DNA from: Gnetum montanum
Taxonomy: Eukaryota; Streptophyta; Gnetopsida; Gnetales; Gnetaceae
Reading direction: 5' to 3'
Length of the DNA: 52,712 nt
NCBI GenBank assembly: GCA_015680685.1
Contig: MNCI01028891.1
Location: forward strand, 4,122-56,833
Shown here: in pieces, positions 33,946-45,214 of the stretch
Numbering within the stretch: position 1 is the first letter of the stretch
Layout of the letters: every line of letters begins with the position of its first letter
Made by a program: the position numbers and the translations under genes
The notes under the pieces: generated by a model
Databases searched by the model: none
What the model saw: only the letters and a program-made list of their open reading frames with translations
Told to the model about the DNA's origin: nothing

Positions 33946-36109
33946 ACATAACTGTTATAGCATTTTATCATTTGTGCCTACAACTTTATTTCTTAGCCAT
34001 TTTAATTGTCTACTTCATTTAGCAAACATAGCCTTAGAACATAGATCATAAAGTACCATTGTGACATAAAGGAAATTGTAACTATAGAAAATTATAGCTA
34101 GAATTCAAATTTAAATTTAGAAATTAAAAATAAAAATTTCCATGACAACATAACCATGGACACATAATGTGGCAAAGATGTCCAAACAACAAAAGGTTAA
34201 ACAATAAACTATTTTGACTAACACTAGCCATACATCAAAGAATGAAATCAATTGAAATAGGCATAAAAGAAGTAGCTAGTGGAACTATGGAGCATCTAGT
34301 AAAGGAGATGGATCATCATCTCTATCCCCACTGCTAGGGCCATTGATGTCTTTAGGTGCCTATAACATGATAAGACTACAACCAACATTTAGCCAAATTT
34401 CACACTTAGCACCAAAATAACTATAGGAAAACACTTAGAAAAAAAAATGAAAACTTATTTACTTTGATCCAAGAAAATTATTTCCCCTTCCTAACATCCC
34501 AAAGTATCCCTGAGACTATGGGACATTGATAGAATTTTTTTTTTTTTACAATCTTAACATTGCCCATCTTTAGAGGGGTAAATGCATCATATCCTTGTAA
34601 CCACGATTTCATGCAACCAAACTAGAAATGACCATAACTATTTAACTACTTAACAAAATTTGACAATTCCATAGCCAATGGAATAGTAAGAAAATGAAAT
34701 ATAATCCCATAATAAGAATTCATTAGAAATATCAACTAATTTTTCTGAAAAAAGTACCAAATTGACATGATCATAGTCATCAACATGAATCCCTTTTCAT
34801 GCGGGGTTGGTAAGAAATTTATGAAAAATTAATTTGAGGTCTAAATAAAGTGATTCTATCATTTTTTGAAATCTTAAGTCAAGGCCTATGTACCCATAGC
34901 CATAAAAATTTCAAAACCCTTGTCTTTTTTCTAGAGAAAATTCATGAACTTCCATGAAATCTGAAAAATGGCAAAGAACCCTATGTACACAACCCAACTC
35001 AAACAACCATAACTTTGTCATTACAACTCCAAATTGAATGGAACCATAACTATTGGAAAGCTTAAACATAACCTTACAAACCAATTGTAATATATTATCA
35101 AAATATATAGCTGTTTTCTTTGTAAAAAATACACAAATTTGCTTGCTTTTTCACCCCAAAAATCACAAAACTTGTAAAACTTAACTTAATCTAGCCATTA
35201 ATTATAACAAATACAACTAATAGAACTCATACCCATTTGAAAATGCATCAAAATAAGGGGGTAGTATTTCATTAAAATTTAATTTTAATAAGTCCTTCAT
35301 CCTAGATATAAGGAAAACCATTCCATATTCGTAAAATTAAAAAAAGTATCAAAATAGCTAGCCCATTTTAAAAATCCAATTTTCCAAGACAAAAAAAAAG
35401 AAAATAAGCTTGGACGTATGTATACATAGCTAAAATATGAGATAGGAGTTATGTAGAATTTAAAAATAACAAGTACATAAGTGTAGATCTAAAATTCAGA
35501 ATAAAAAACCAAAAATGGAATACATGAAATAGAATAGAAAACTAGTGAGAATGACCTACCTTAAAAAGGTGGTAGTTGAGCTGACCCAAATCCTTCGGCA
35601 TGGCAGATAAACTAAGGTTTTGGCTATAGCATCCATGTCCTCCAACTCTATATTTCTGATAGGAGCTAGTTTCTTACCCATTATGCTAGAGACATGCCTG
35701 GAAATATGAGGAAATCCTTGAGTAGACTGGAGATGGACTCCAATGGATGGACTATGTTGGGAGTAAGGCTCCAATGGTATGACTATGCTGACAGTAGTCC
35801 ACTAGTGGTGGCTATTACACTTGACAATAATTAGTGGAAAGTGGTAATGGTGGTAGGCCTCTCACACTAGGGTACAATAGCAAGAAATGGACTAAGCAGC
35901 AACAATTTTCCATGTTTTTCCAATTTAATACTAATCAAAACCTAGTCATCACACTTGAAACCCTGGTTTCCTTTTGGAACTTCACTTTACATGGGTATAA
36001 AAATGGAAACTAGGGCTATGTTGGGGTTGAGTGAAGTTTTTAAACAAAAGCTACTATGTTTGAGTGGACCCCACATTGGACGCTTCCATTACAACCAATG
36101 AAAAAAGAA

Positions 36110-38700
36110 AGACATGACTACACCGAGAGTAGTCAATTTCCAGCTTGACTACGCTAAGAGAAGTCCAACTAAAGCCATGCAACAATTGCAACATTCACCA
36201 ACCTCTCCTAAACCCTAAATTATGCATCCTACAACTCAAAAATATGGCCAAGTATGGTAGTTCTTAGACAAGACACCAAGACTATGGTGAAGGGAGATAA
36301 AGACTATGTTGGGCTAGCATAGTCCCAACCAATGCCAACATAGTCCATGATGGGATGGACTTCCAAAAACCTATCCAACCTCTAGAATCCTCCAAAATAA
36401 CCATCTAGTCCTTCCAAACCTTGGCTAGAACCTCTTATAGCATCAAAACTTGGTCAAAAGGCATCCCACTTTGACAAAAATCAAACCTCCTCATTAACTA
36501 CACTAATAGAATTGAGGGACTACACTAGGCTAGAGTAGTCCTAGCTACTACCTTGTGTAGTCCAACATCACATATTTCCTTCTTGGAATCCCAAGTAGTC
36601 CATCTAGGCCATTCAATCCTCAATTCACCTTGAATCAACACATTGTTTTCTCAAACACTAGTTTGAGCCTATAGCAAGCCCAAAGCATGGTTGATTACAT
36701 TAAATTGTATTACTTTTTCCCTTTCCTTTGTGACTACGTTGGGGAAACTAGGGACTATTCTAGGCTAGTGTAGTCCTAGTCTTGAAAATTATTAAAAAAA
36801 ATGAAAACCATGAAAATTGACTTTGTTAAGCCATAAAATCCTAGCTTGGACCCATATGGACATGAAATTTACTTTTTGCCATTACTTCGGCACTTTTCAC
36901 CATGACTACACTGGAAGAAGAGGAGGACTACTTTGGGCCAATGTAGTCCCTACTTGAGCCCACCATAGTCCCCATAGAATTAACAAAGTTCACCAAAACC
37001 AAGGCAAACTAACACTCAAAAATCCTAACATCCCATTTTGAGTCTTTTCTAATCATGAAGCCTGGTTTCTCCATAATTTTGGCACCCTACACATGGACTA
37101 CATTGTGGGATGAGGGAGACTACATTAGGCTAGTGTAGTTCCTTCCCAAGCCCAATGTAGTCCCCCAAAAAATCAATAAACTATGTAAATCCATCCACTA
37201 GAACCTTAGAATGTCACTTGAGGTTGGTAGGCAATAAGTTTTGCATTTTTCCACCATTCTTCACCTAGTTAACTAGAGCTACACTGAAGGAAGAAGAGGA
37301 CTACATTAGGCTAGTGTAGTCCTTCCGCAACGCCAGCATAGTCCCTCAAAAATGTTTCAAAATTTTTTAAAAGATCTAGAATTATTGTTGAAAAGCCTGG
37401 GAAGCTTGTCCAAGCTTTTGTGATCTTGAAAATTGTAGTTTTTATATTTTTTGACTATCATAACCTTGAATACACTAAGGTAAGATTGGGAGTACGTTGG
37501 GTTAGCATTATCCCTCTCAATCCCCAATGTAGTCCTTACTAAACTATCCAAGATGTGGTAGAAAAAAATCAAACTCTCTACCAATGAACCTTGGAGCCTC
37601 AAAAAGCTTTACAAACCATATAATCCACATTTTTCCATCATTTTGGCCATCAAATCTTGGACTACATTGAAGAAAGTTGGGACTAGGTTGGGCCAATCTA
37701 TTCCCTCTCAAGATTTAGTGTAGTCCCCATGAATTTACCCAAAAATTGGCCAAAATAGAATGTACTTCACTTCCAAAAGCCTTGGAGCCCACCACAGTTG
37801 ATTCTAGTAAGCTAAATCCATTTTCACCCTTCCCAACTTGACTATGTTTGTAAGGAGATTGGGACTATGTTGGACCAACGTAGTCCCTACCCAATCCTAG
37901 TGTAGTCCCCATAAACATGGCCAAAAATTGTCTTAGAGCTACCCAAATCAACTCCCAGAAACATTGAAAAACCTACTAGAACATGCTCAAAACCTAGGAC
38001 CTTGGGAAAGAGGGCAAAATCTAGCCTTGTTCAACCTTTTTCAATATGGGATTCTTGACTACATTGGAAACTACATGCATAGCATAGTCTCATGCTTTTT
38101 AGCCATCCAAGGCCCAAGTAAGCATGAAAAATGTTAGTTTGTGCATCAAAACCCTAGTTGGCAACACCAGTGATCCCAGAAGCCCATTAAGATAGTTGAT
38201 GAAGCCTTCAAATTGATCAAAATTCATTTCCCACTCCTCACTATGTTGAGGAAACTAGGGACTATGTTGGGCTAGTGTAGTCCCACTGGGAAGGAAAATG
38301 TAGAAAACAAATTGACAATAAGAAACTCAGAATGATCCAAATTCAATCTAGAATGATCAAAACCTTATCCCCATGCCTACCAAGTATGAGTTTCACTTTG
38401 TTTTGGCCTTGGAAACCCCATGAACTCATGAATTCACTTGTGACTATTTTGGGACCTAGTACCCCATTGTAGTCATCACTAGTAACAAGATTTTCCCACT
38501 TTTTGAGGATCCAAATGATGCCAAAACATACTAATATTTAATTCCTACCCCTTGTGGTAATTTTGTAGATCATTGGAAGCTTGAAAATGATCATACCAAT
38601 CCTTGGAAACGACCTCTGAAGATCAACTATGCTAGGAGAAGGTGAGATTATGTTGGGCTAGCATAGTCACTAGTAGGACCCAACGTAGTCATAAGAAAAG
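36110..38700. repeat. Diverged ~190-bp tandem repeat, about 14 units
   Basis: A block like gactac-R-ttggg-ctagtgtagtcc recurs near 36117, 36302, 36519, 36740, 36920, 37107, 37291, 37484, 37678, 37865, 38065, 38260, 38450 and 38660. Spacing is about 175-220 bp. Many units are preceded by another gactac-attg-aag-like block and followed by ccaatgtagtcc, then a caaaa-rich arm with ccttggagcc (37565, 37775). The core is an imperfect palindrome. The array is clearly old, as units differ strongly. Confidence 0.75.
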
Positions 38701-39062
38701 GTGCTAATTTTGCTTTAAAATAGCCCCAAAATGACCTACTAAAGTGCCCAAACTCTTTCAACAACCTTGTAGCCCCATACGATGGCTCATTAAGGCCTAA
38801 AACTAGAAAAATCTCACCTTGTTTAACCAGTATTAGCCAATTTTTCCATATATATTCCATTTTTGTCAATTTGACCTTGTTTTTAGCCTCATTTTACATT
38901 GTTAACCTTCTTTCTCATCAATTGAATTTATATAGCTTCTTGTTTTTAACATGGTCCCTTTATTTTTTCTCTTATGGCTTTTGTATGATCTTAAATGATC
39001 TTTTTTTGATCCCATTGGTTATTATTTATCTATTATAGCCTTGGTTGATCTTGTTTTCATTT

Positions 39063-39331
39063 TTTTTTTGTCATTAGAATAGCATATGTTTACCAAAGTA
39101 TCTTATATCATTTTGGCATGATTTACTCATTTTTACCTAGGTCCCACTTAATGTGCTTATGGTTGACATGCAGGATTGAAGTATGGACACTTGGTAGTAA
39201 ATTACCTTGCCTTTGAACCTAAGTGNGTCAACCATAAGCACATTAAGTGGGACCTAGGTAAAAATGAGTAAATCATGCCAAAATGATATAAGATACTTTG
39301 GTAAACATATGCTATTCTAATGACAAAAAAA
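39063..39331. other. Perfect 105-bp inverted duplication bounded by Ns: assembly join
   Basis: 39227-39331 is the exact reverse complement of 39063-39167. It is bracketed by single N at 39226 and 39332. Exact identity in otherwise heavily mutated DNA, with N on both sides, indicates a scaffold or gap-fill artefact rather than biology. The true sequence between 39226 and 39332 is unknown. Confidence 0.93.
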
Positions 39332-39360
39332 NTTCAACACAACATCATACTCAGTCCTAA

Positions 39361-40150
39361 CATTATACTAGTTAGGTAGAAAGTATGTAGGATTAGCCCT
39401 GAGTTAGCCTTGGTAGTTCGTGATGAAATTACCAAGCTCTATCAAGTTGGTTTCATTAACGTTGTTGACTATACAGGGTGGATCTCCAACATCATGGTAG
39501 TCCCTAAGAAAAATGGGAGTATCCGTATTTACATTGATTTTTGAGATCTAAATAAAGAAACCATCAAGGATGACTTTCCTTTGCCTAGTATTGACAAACG
39601 CATTGATAACATGATTGAACATGCCTTATTGTTCTTTATGGATGGTTTCTTAGGATATAACTAGATTAGAATCAATTCAAAACATCAACTTAGCATAACC
39701 TTCATGACCCCTTGGGGTACATTTTGGTACACTATGATGCCATTTTTCCTTAAGAACATAGGAGCAATCTATCAATGAGCCATGCGTTATATCTTTAGTG
39801 ATTACATGTTAGGATTACTCAACAATTATGTAGATGATATAGTAATTCAGTCCAAAGTGACCAATGACCATGCTAATGGTTTAGACCTTGTGCTTAAAAG
39901 ATTCCTTAATCCTAAGAAGTGTGTCTTTGGTATCAAGACTAGTAAGATGCTTGGCTTTGTAGTGTCTAATGCAGGGATTCGTGTTGCCCCTAATAAGGTT
40001 AAGGCCATCTCCAACATGGTAGCACCTGCTAACCTTAAGGAGATTTAGGGATTACAAGATAGATTACAATTTATTTGTAGGTTCATGGCTAAGCTTATGG
40101 ATAAGTTACAATCCATGCAACACTTACTTAAGAAAGGAGTTTACTATGAG
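39361..40150 (+). pseudogene. Tat/Ogre-like reverse transcriptase, degenerate
   Basis: The frame is nearly continuous, broken mainly by TAG and TGA. Motifs in order: GWISNIMVVPKKNGSIRIY (about 39480-39530), FFMDGFLGYN (about 39635-39660, first catalytic Asp kept), TPWGTFWYTMMPF, an A-I-Y-Q block, and LLNNYVDDIVIQSK (about 39816-39850, YVDD intact). Then come KKCVFGI, GFVVSNAGIRVAPNKVKAI and the connection domain with FMAKLMDKL. The YVDD box and GFVVS..GI.V.P.KVKAI are typical of the Tat branch. It would copy the RNA into cDNA. The start is uncertain because of the join at 39332. Confidence 0.9.
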
Positions 40151-40600
40151 TGGATGGCTTTATGCCAAGAAGCCTTTAAAAGCCTTAAGAAAGAGTTGGC
40201 ATAACTATCTACAGTATATCCTCCACAAGAGGGTAAAACAGTTTATATCTACCTTGCCATCTCTAACATGCCCATTGCTTGTTTACTTTGTAAAAAATGT
40301 GATGATGGAGTAGAAATGCAAGTATACTACCTTAGCCATGCATTAGTTGCCCATGAGACTGGATATTTTAAAGTAGAGAAGTACTAGCTAGCACTAGTCT
40401 TCTCATTGAAGAAATGGAGACAGTACCTCTTTAGAAGCCAAGTCAACATCATTTGCAGAGACAACATACTTAGGATCATAAAGACTAATATTTATGAGAG
40501 TAGCCATATAGCCCAATGGAAAGCTATAACAATAGAGTAGGACCTTCATTACATTTCCAAATATTCAACAAAAGATCAAGCTATAACTGTACAACTGACA
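40151..40600 (+). pseudogene. RNase H domain of the giant element
   Basis: The frame continues from RT: EEW-type tether, EAFKSLKKEL, then GKTVYIYLAISN (about 40226-40265). Here YLA stands where YL-A/S is usual in Tat elements. EMQVYYLSHALVAHET follows, then KVEKY (where Y..IEK is expected) and LVFSLKKWRQYLFRSQVNII. Family Asp residues of the first and third motifs are partly lost. Three stops interrupt it. Confidence 0.72.
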
Positions 40601-40619
40601 ATTTTTTCTTTTGATGCCC

Positions 40620-41130
40620 AAGCAACCATGGACCCTAAGTTCCCAAACGAATATGTTAACACCATTAGCCAAGTGCCTAAGGGCTATGAGGTAGTCATGC
40701 ACTTTGATAAAGCTTTAACTACCCATGGGGCTAGTGCTACTACCATCATGACATTCCCATTTGGTGAAATTTGATCCTTTGCCAATCATTTTGAGTTTCC
40801 ATTCACCAACAACTTAGCAGAGTATGAAGGTCTAATTAGAGGAATGATGGCAGCATGTGATCTAGGAATTAAGTATTTGATAATCAAGGGCAATTCACAA
40901 CTTGTGGTTAACCAAGTAGCCAAGGTTTACACATGTAAAGCAAAACATTTGCAACCTTACTATGACTTACGAAAGAAACTATTACAACATTTTACAAATG
41001 CTGATATCAAAAATATACCTTGCAATAAGAACACCATAGTCAATGCCATTAGAACACTTGCACTCAATGTTACGATAGATGTGTTTAGCAAGTTATCCAT
41101 CTTAACTAGGGATTTTGCTATCCTCATCAC
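40620..41130 (+). pseudogene. Second RNase H (aRNH) typical of the Tat branch
   Basis: After a linker, HFDKALT (about 40700) carries the first acidic residue. It is followed by HFEFPFTNNLAEYEGLIRGM (about 40790-40850), with the conserved AEYE. LGIKYLIIKGNSQLVVNQV follows (about 40865-40920), where family members have GDSQLV, so one catalytic Asp is Asn here. LQPYYDLRKKLLQHF is also conserved. This archaeal-type RNase H, additional to the gypsy RNase H, is a diagnostic of Tat elements. An open stretch covers 40844-41134. Confidence 0.85.
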
Positions 41131-41269
41131 GTAGAGTGCTAAGGATACATTTGTGGTCATAGTTCATACTACTTCTATAAAGAAGTGGGATGATGATATC
41201 AAGTTTTAGCTTATACATGGTGAATCTTCATAAGGCTTGACTACCACTCAAAAGGACATTGTACATAAA

Positions 41270-42430
41270 TGATCAAAACAATGTCATTGTAGATGAAAAC
41301 ACATTATGTCGATGATCCTACGATGGAATATTATTAAAGTGCTTGGGTAGAGCCAAAGCTAGAACAATCTAAGAGCAATTTCATGAGGGTGTTTGTGGTG
41401 GACATATAGGACCTAGATCCATGGTTGCTATGATTAGATGGTTAGGTTATTACCGGCCTTATATTGCAAATGATTGACTTTAGAAGATCAAAACCTATGA
41501 TACATGCCAATGACATAGCAACCTCATACATGTACCACCACCTAAGTTACATACTACTCAGATTACTTGGTCATTTCAATGGTGGGATTAGATATCATTG
41601 GACCTATAATGCCTAAGTCTTTCACAAGGCATAGGTTCATCATTACTTCAACCAAATATTTTACTAATTGGGTTGAAGCTATTCCCCTAAGGAAGATTAC
41701 ATCTAAACAGGTTTGTAGGTTCATTTTGGATAACATAGTAGCTTGTTTCGGTATACCTATGACCATAGTCACAGATAATGAACCAAAGTTTAGTAGCTAA
41801 GAAATAGAGAATTTCTGTCACAACCTAGGCGTTAAGAATTCTTTATTATCACCTTATTACCCTTAGGTCAATGGACAAGCCAAAGCATGCAAAAAGACCA
41901 CCATTAACTTGTTCAAGAGGATGCTCAACAACAATAGGTGCAAATGGCATGAATAGCTTGTCCATGCACTCTGGGCCTATAGAATGACATACTGTACCAC
42001 AACAGGCATGACCCCTTATAGCCTTTTTTATGATTCTAAAGCTATTTTACCTCTTAAGTTGTAGTTACCATCACTTCAAGTGGTCTTATTTGACTTCATC
42101 AATGATGAGTAGAGTAAGAAGTTACGAATCATGGACCTGGACTTAGTGGAGGAGTAGCAAATGTAAACGCTTGTTGACATAGAGCATTATCAAGAGAGGC
42201 AAAAACAACAACATCATCACAACTTGGGCAAGCACAAGATCAAGGCTATTCGTGAGCATGTGGACAAATTCTTAGCAAACTCGGAAGGATCCTTTTGAAT
42301 CACTAAGGCCTATGATAATGAGGCTTACTGAATAGTAGACATGGATGGGAATGAGCTAGCCAATCCAGCCAATCATTCCTTTCTAAAATCATACTACATG
42401 TAGACTGTAGAGGCAAAACTTTTGAAAACC
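41270..42430 (+). pseudogene. Integrase of the giant element, degenerate
   Basis: Two frame shifts bracket the zinc-binding region (about 41300-41560): FHEGVCGGHIG (about 41390) gives the His pair; TYDTCQ (about 41490) has lost the first Cys. The core reads LDIIGP (41585), VTDNEPKFSS with the second Asp at 41774, and NGQAKA with Lys at 41882 in place of Glu. The last two are exactly 36 residues apart, the D35E spacing. After HEQLVHALWAYR-like text (read with one TAG) comes a tail ending NPANHSFLKSYYM (about 42370-42400), normal for Tat. At least ten stops, mostly TAG. Confidence 0.88.
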
Positions 42431-42889
42431 ATTAGCAAGTGAGCCTAATCTCTATGATTCACTATGATCCTAAACTAACACCACAACCTATCCAGGTCCT
42501 AAACTGGCAATGTAGCCTCCCAACACCTTCGAATGATAACATGTAACCTTGGGTAGTTAGATTGGTTGAACTATCCTTCATAATGTAATGTATCCAATTG
42601 TAGCAACATGATTTCTCTCTCTAGTTTTTGGGTTCTCTTGGAGTTGTGGTTGTAGAATAAAGCCTGGATCCATCACAAGTTTGCAACTCATCATGGCAAC
42701 TAGTCACCACATAACATTGATGCACAAAATTCATTGAATCTATCCAAGAGTGCTTGTTCCATATCATTTCTTGTGAACCCAGCCTAGTAGCCTAAATATA
42801 ATCTTAAGAAACAATGTTGACCTATGCTAACATTCATGCTTCATGGCCATATGACATCCCTTCATTATGATCCATCTCTAAGTCCATTT

Positions 42890-43095
42890 AAATGTAACGC
42901 ATCTTGTTTAGTGGGAAAATGATAAGTCCATTGAGCATAACATACCTTATTCGATAGGAAAACTTCAAGTCTACTAAATGTAAGATACCTCTTTCAATGG
43001 GAAAATGCTATGTCCATCAGGCATAGCACACCTCGTTCAATGGGAAAAACGCAAGTCTATTGAGTGTAAAATTGCTTACTCAATGGGGAAACCAC
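42890..43095. repeat. 43-bp tandem repeat in the 3' untranslated region, about 4.5 units
   Basis: The marker tgggaaaa (variants aggaaaac, tggggaaac) recurs at about 42912, 42955, 42998, 43041 and 43084. The rest of the unit resembles gcaagtctattgagtgtaa followed by cacctcgttcaa. Units are diverged. It lies between integrase and the polypurine tract. Confidence 0.85.
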
Positions 43096-43416
43096 ATTAA
43101 AATTAGCCTTGGCAAAGAGCACATTTTGGCTTGAAGTGAAGTGTTGATTCCTCAAATGAATCTATTAAGTGAACCACACTTCTAAACACAAAGTGCATAG
43201 CCTAAACTATTTGTGCTATATTTGGTAGCCCTCATAATCATTTCTCCATGACCTCATTACTATTCCATCATTAAAGCCTCACTTCATCATTATGAGCACT
43301 TTTGGCATAGTTTGAAATTACTGAATCAAACACAGAGTAAAGATGTTGGTGATGGACCTGTAATGATGTTTTGTATTTTTTGGTGATGTCTCTTAGGTTA
43401 GTCCTCTAGACATCAA

Positions 43417-43430
43417 CAAAGAGGGGATAA
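43417..43430 (+). other. Polypurine tract of the giant element
   Basis: acaaagaggggataa directly precedes the 3' LTR start at 43431. Purine content and position fit plus-strand priming. Confidence 0.7.
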
Positions 43431-45209
43431 TAAAACACCATCAAAATTCATGTTGCAAATCCCACTTTTCAGATTGAGGCAAAGTTGCATTGTAAATGTA
43501 GGATTTGTAGTATATAAGCTATAATCTTGCATATTTCAAATTTTTAAGGCCAAAAAATGCTTCAAAATTTGTTACTACCTCATTTCCCAACTAGAAATAG
43601 GTAATCCTTTGTCCATATCTAGCCTTGGAAAGGTCAAAAACACCTTTAGAATGGCTAAAAATGGTATTTTCATGGGTTTTTGTAGGCAGTATAGCCCCAA
43701 CTACATTAGAGACATCTTCAATAGGCACAGTAGCCACAGTAGATATACTAGCCAATGTAGTCATCAATAGCACTAGGTAGAGATGCAGTGTTGGGATTGT
43801 TGGGATGAACATTTATTTAACACTAGCAAACACATGCATCCCAAGTCAAAAAAAGCTAGACAAAAGTCTTTACCAAGCACACCACTTTCCAATGGGTTCC
43901 ACCATTTTTGTAGTTTTTTTCCATCTATCTATTTTCCAATACTTTTTCATTTCTCATTTCCAAAGCCTTTAGCATAGTCACAAAATTCTGTTTATTATGT
44001 ATAGTAAACAAATGGGTTTTGTAGGTGTAGTTGATTTTGGACTTACCACAAATACTAACTACGCTGGCAGTAGTTAGTTGACTATGCTAGTAGTAGTTGG
44101 TTGACTATGTTGAGTAGTGGTTGACTGACTACATTGGCAGTAGTTGGCTAACTATGCTAGTAGTATTTGCTTGACTATGCTAGTAGCAGTAACCATTGCA
44201 AATCCATAATTAATGCCACTTTTTCTACAATCAATGGTAATCAACAACAAGGGCAAAAATGGCAACCCAAACCTATAAAATCCCAATGTTAACACCATTT
44301 CTAGGTTTTGAATTTTGGACATTTTTAGCACTATGGTATCTATTCTACATTTTGGCAGTTTAGGCACTTAGCATTTTTATTACTAGTAACATCATTTTCA
44401 TTTTTCCATTTTTCACAACCATTTCCATTACCCATCAAATGAATTTGCAACCTAACTACATTTTCAGTAGCAGAAACTAGCACTACACTAGGCACAAACA
44501 CCCCCATGTAATTATCATTGCTATTAAATGTGTAGATCTTATCTCATTTCCATCTCCACCAGTAGCCATGAAAATGCCTTGCAGTCATTACATCCTTAGC
44601 TAGTAGTGCCATTTGGTGGTAGAAACTTGGACTACATTAGGCATAGAGATTTCAATGTAAGTTTTCATTACCTTAAACATGCAACATCATTCCCACTCCT
44701 ACAAAAAATATTTGGTGAAAATTGAGAAAAAATTACAATAGGTCAAAAACATGGAAGGAATTAGATCATGAAGGTAGCCTTCTCCAACAGACTTCAAGCT
44801 TTGGCTAGCAATTTCCTGTTCCATTGGCACAATATTGTATATTCTAAAAATAATTCTTTTATATTTTTTTATAAATTCGGTTATTGATTTTGTGCAATTT
44901 TTACTTTCCATTTCCATTTTTGCATTATTTTTCTAATTGCAATCCCATTTCCATTTCCATTTCAGGGCCATTTTTGTTTTCATTTACATTTTTGTTTTTG
45001 TTATCATTGTTGATTTTTTCTACATGTACATTTACATTTTCATTGCCAAATCCATTTATATTCCACAAATCCATGGGGTGATCAACCAGACTAACTAAGG
45101 TACCTTGAGTTTAATTTTTTGGAGGCCCTTGGGATTCAAGGTTAAAACTATTTTGATGCTTGGATCTTTTGGTTTTCCATTATAGCAACTGAGACTTCTA
45201 GCACCAACA
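43431..45209 (+). repeat. 3' LTR of the giant element (1779 bp)
   Basis: It aligns with 26799-29230 throughout, from aaaacaccatcaaaattcatg to gagacttctagcaccaaca, and is followed by the target duplication. It lacks the 43-bp array: at 44055-44200 there are only a few diverged gactatgctagtagtagttgg copies. Its TG start has decayed to TA. Confidence 0.87.
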
Positions 45210-45214
45210 CATAG
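45210..45214. repeat. Right target-site duplication of the 18.4-kb element
   Basis: catag, identical to 26794-26798. Confidence 0.9.

Larger units (their letters stand above)
33554..39180 (+). other. 5.6-kb non-coding spacer between PR and RT, possible Ogre-type intron
   Basis: No coding frame of any family was found. Ogre elements carry an intron between the protease and RT, and this spacer lies at that place. A possible acceptor, tatggttgacatgcag, ends at 39172. The donor cannot be fixed. Contents: a 35-bp repeat (33849-33945), AT-rich DNA with palindrome-poor text (34000-35550), then the ~190-bp repeat array (36110-38700). The length is unusual for an Ogre intron, and part of it may be assembly-related. 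Confidence 0.4.
26799..45209 (+). mobile_element. Tat/Ogre-like giant LTR retrotransposon, 18.4 kb
   Basis: LTRs at 26799-29230 and 43431-45209 start TGAAACACC / TAAAACACC, end ACCAATA / ACCAACA, and are flanked by a perfect 5-bp duplication (catag). The interior, all plus strand, has gag, protease, a 5.6-kb non-coding spacer, RT, RNase H, a second aRNH-type RNase H and integrase. The aRNH, large LTRs, great size and gap between PR and RT are marks of the Tat branch, especially Ogre, which has an intron at that place. It is inserted in the gag of the third relic. An assembly join at 39226-39332 means its continuity is not fully proven. All genes are broken. Confidence 0.82.

Noticed and set aside
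36110-38700. Regularly spaced palindromes that superficially look like a CRISPR array
   Set aside because: Units are ~190 bp and diverged along their whole length, with no identical short repeats and no unique spacers, inside a plant retrotransposon. It is a decayed tandem repeat.
39063-39331. Inverted repeat as a hairpin or MITE
   Set aside because: Exact arms and flanking Ns point to an assembly artefact. There are no terminal repeats or target duplication.
43591-43977. Open frames near the start of the 3' LTR
   Set aside because: Inside LTR sequence, disrupted in the other LTR, with no recognisable domain.
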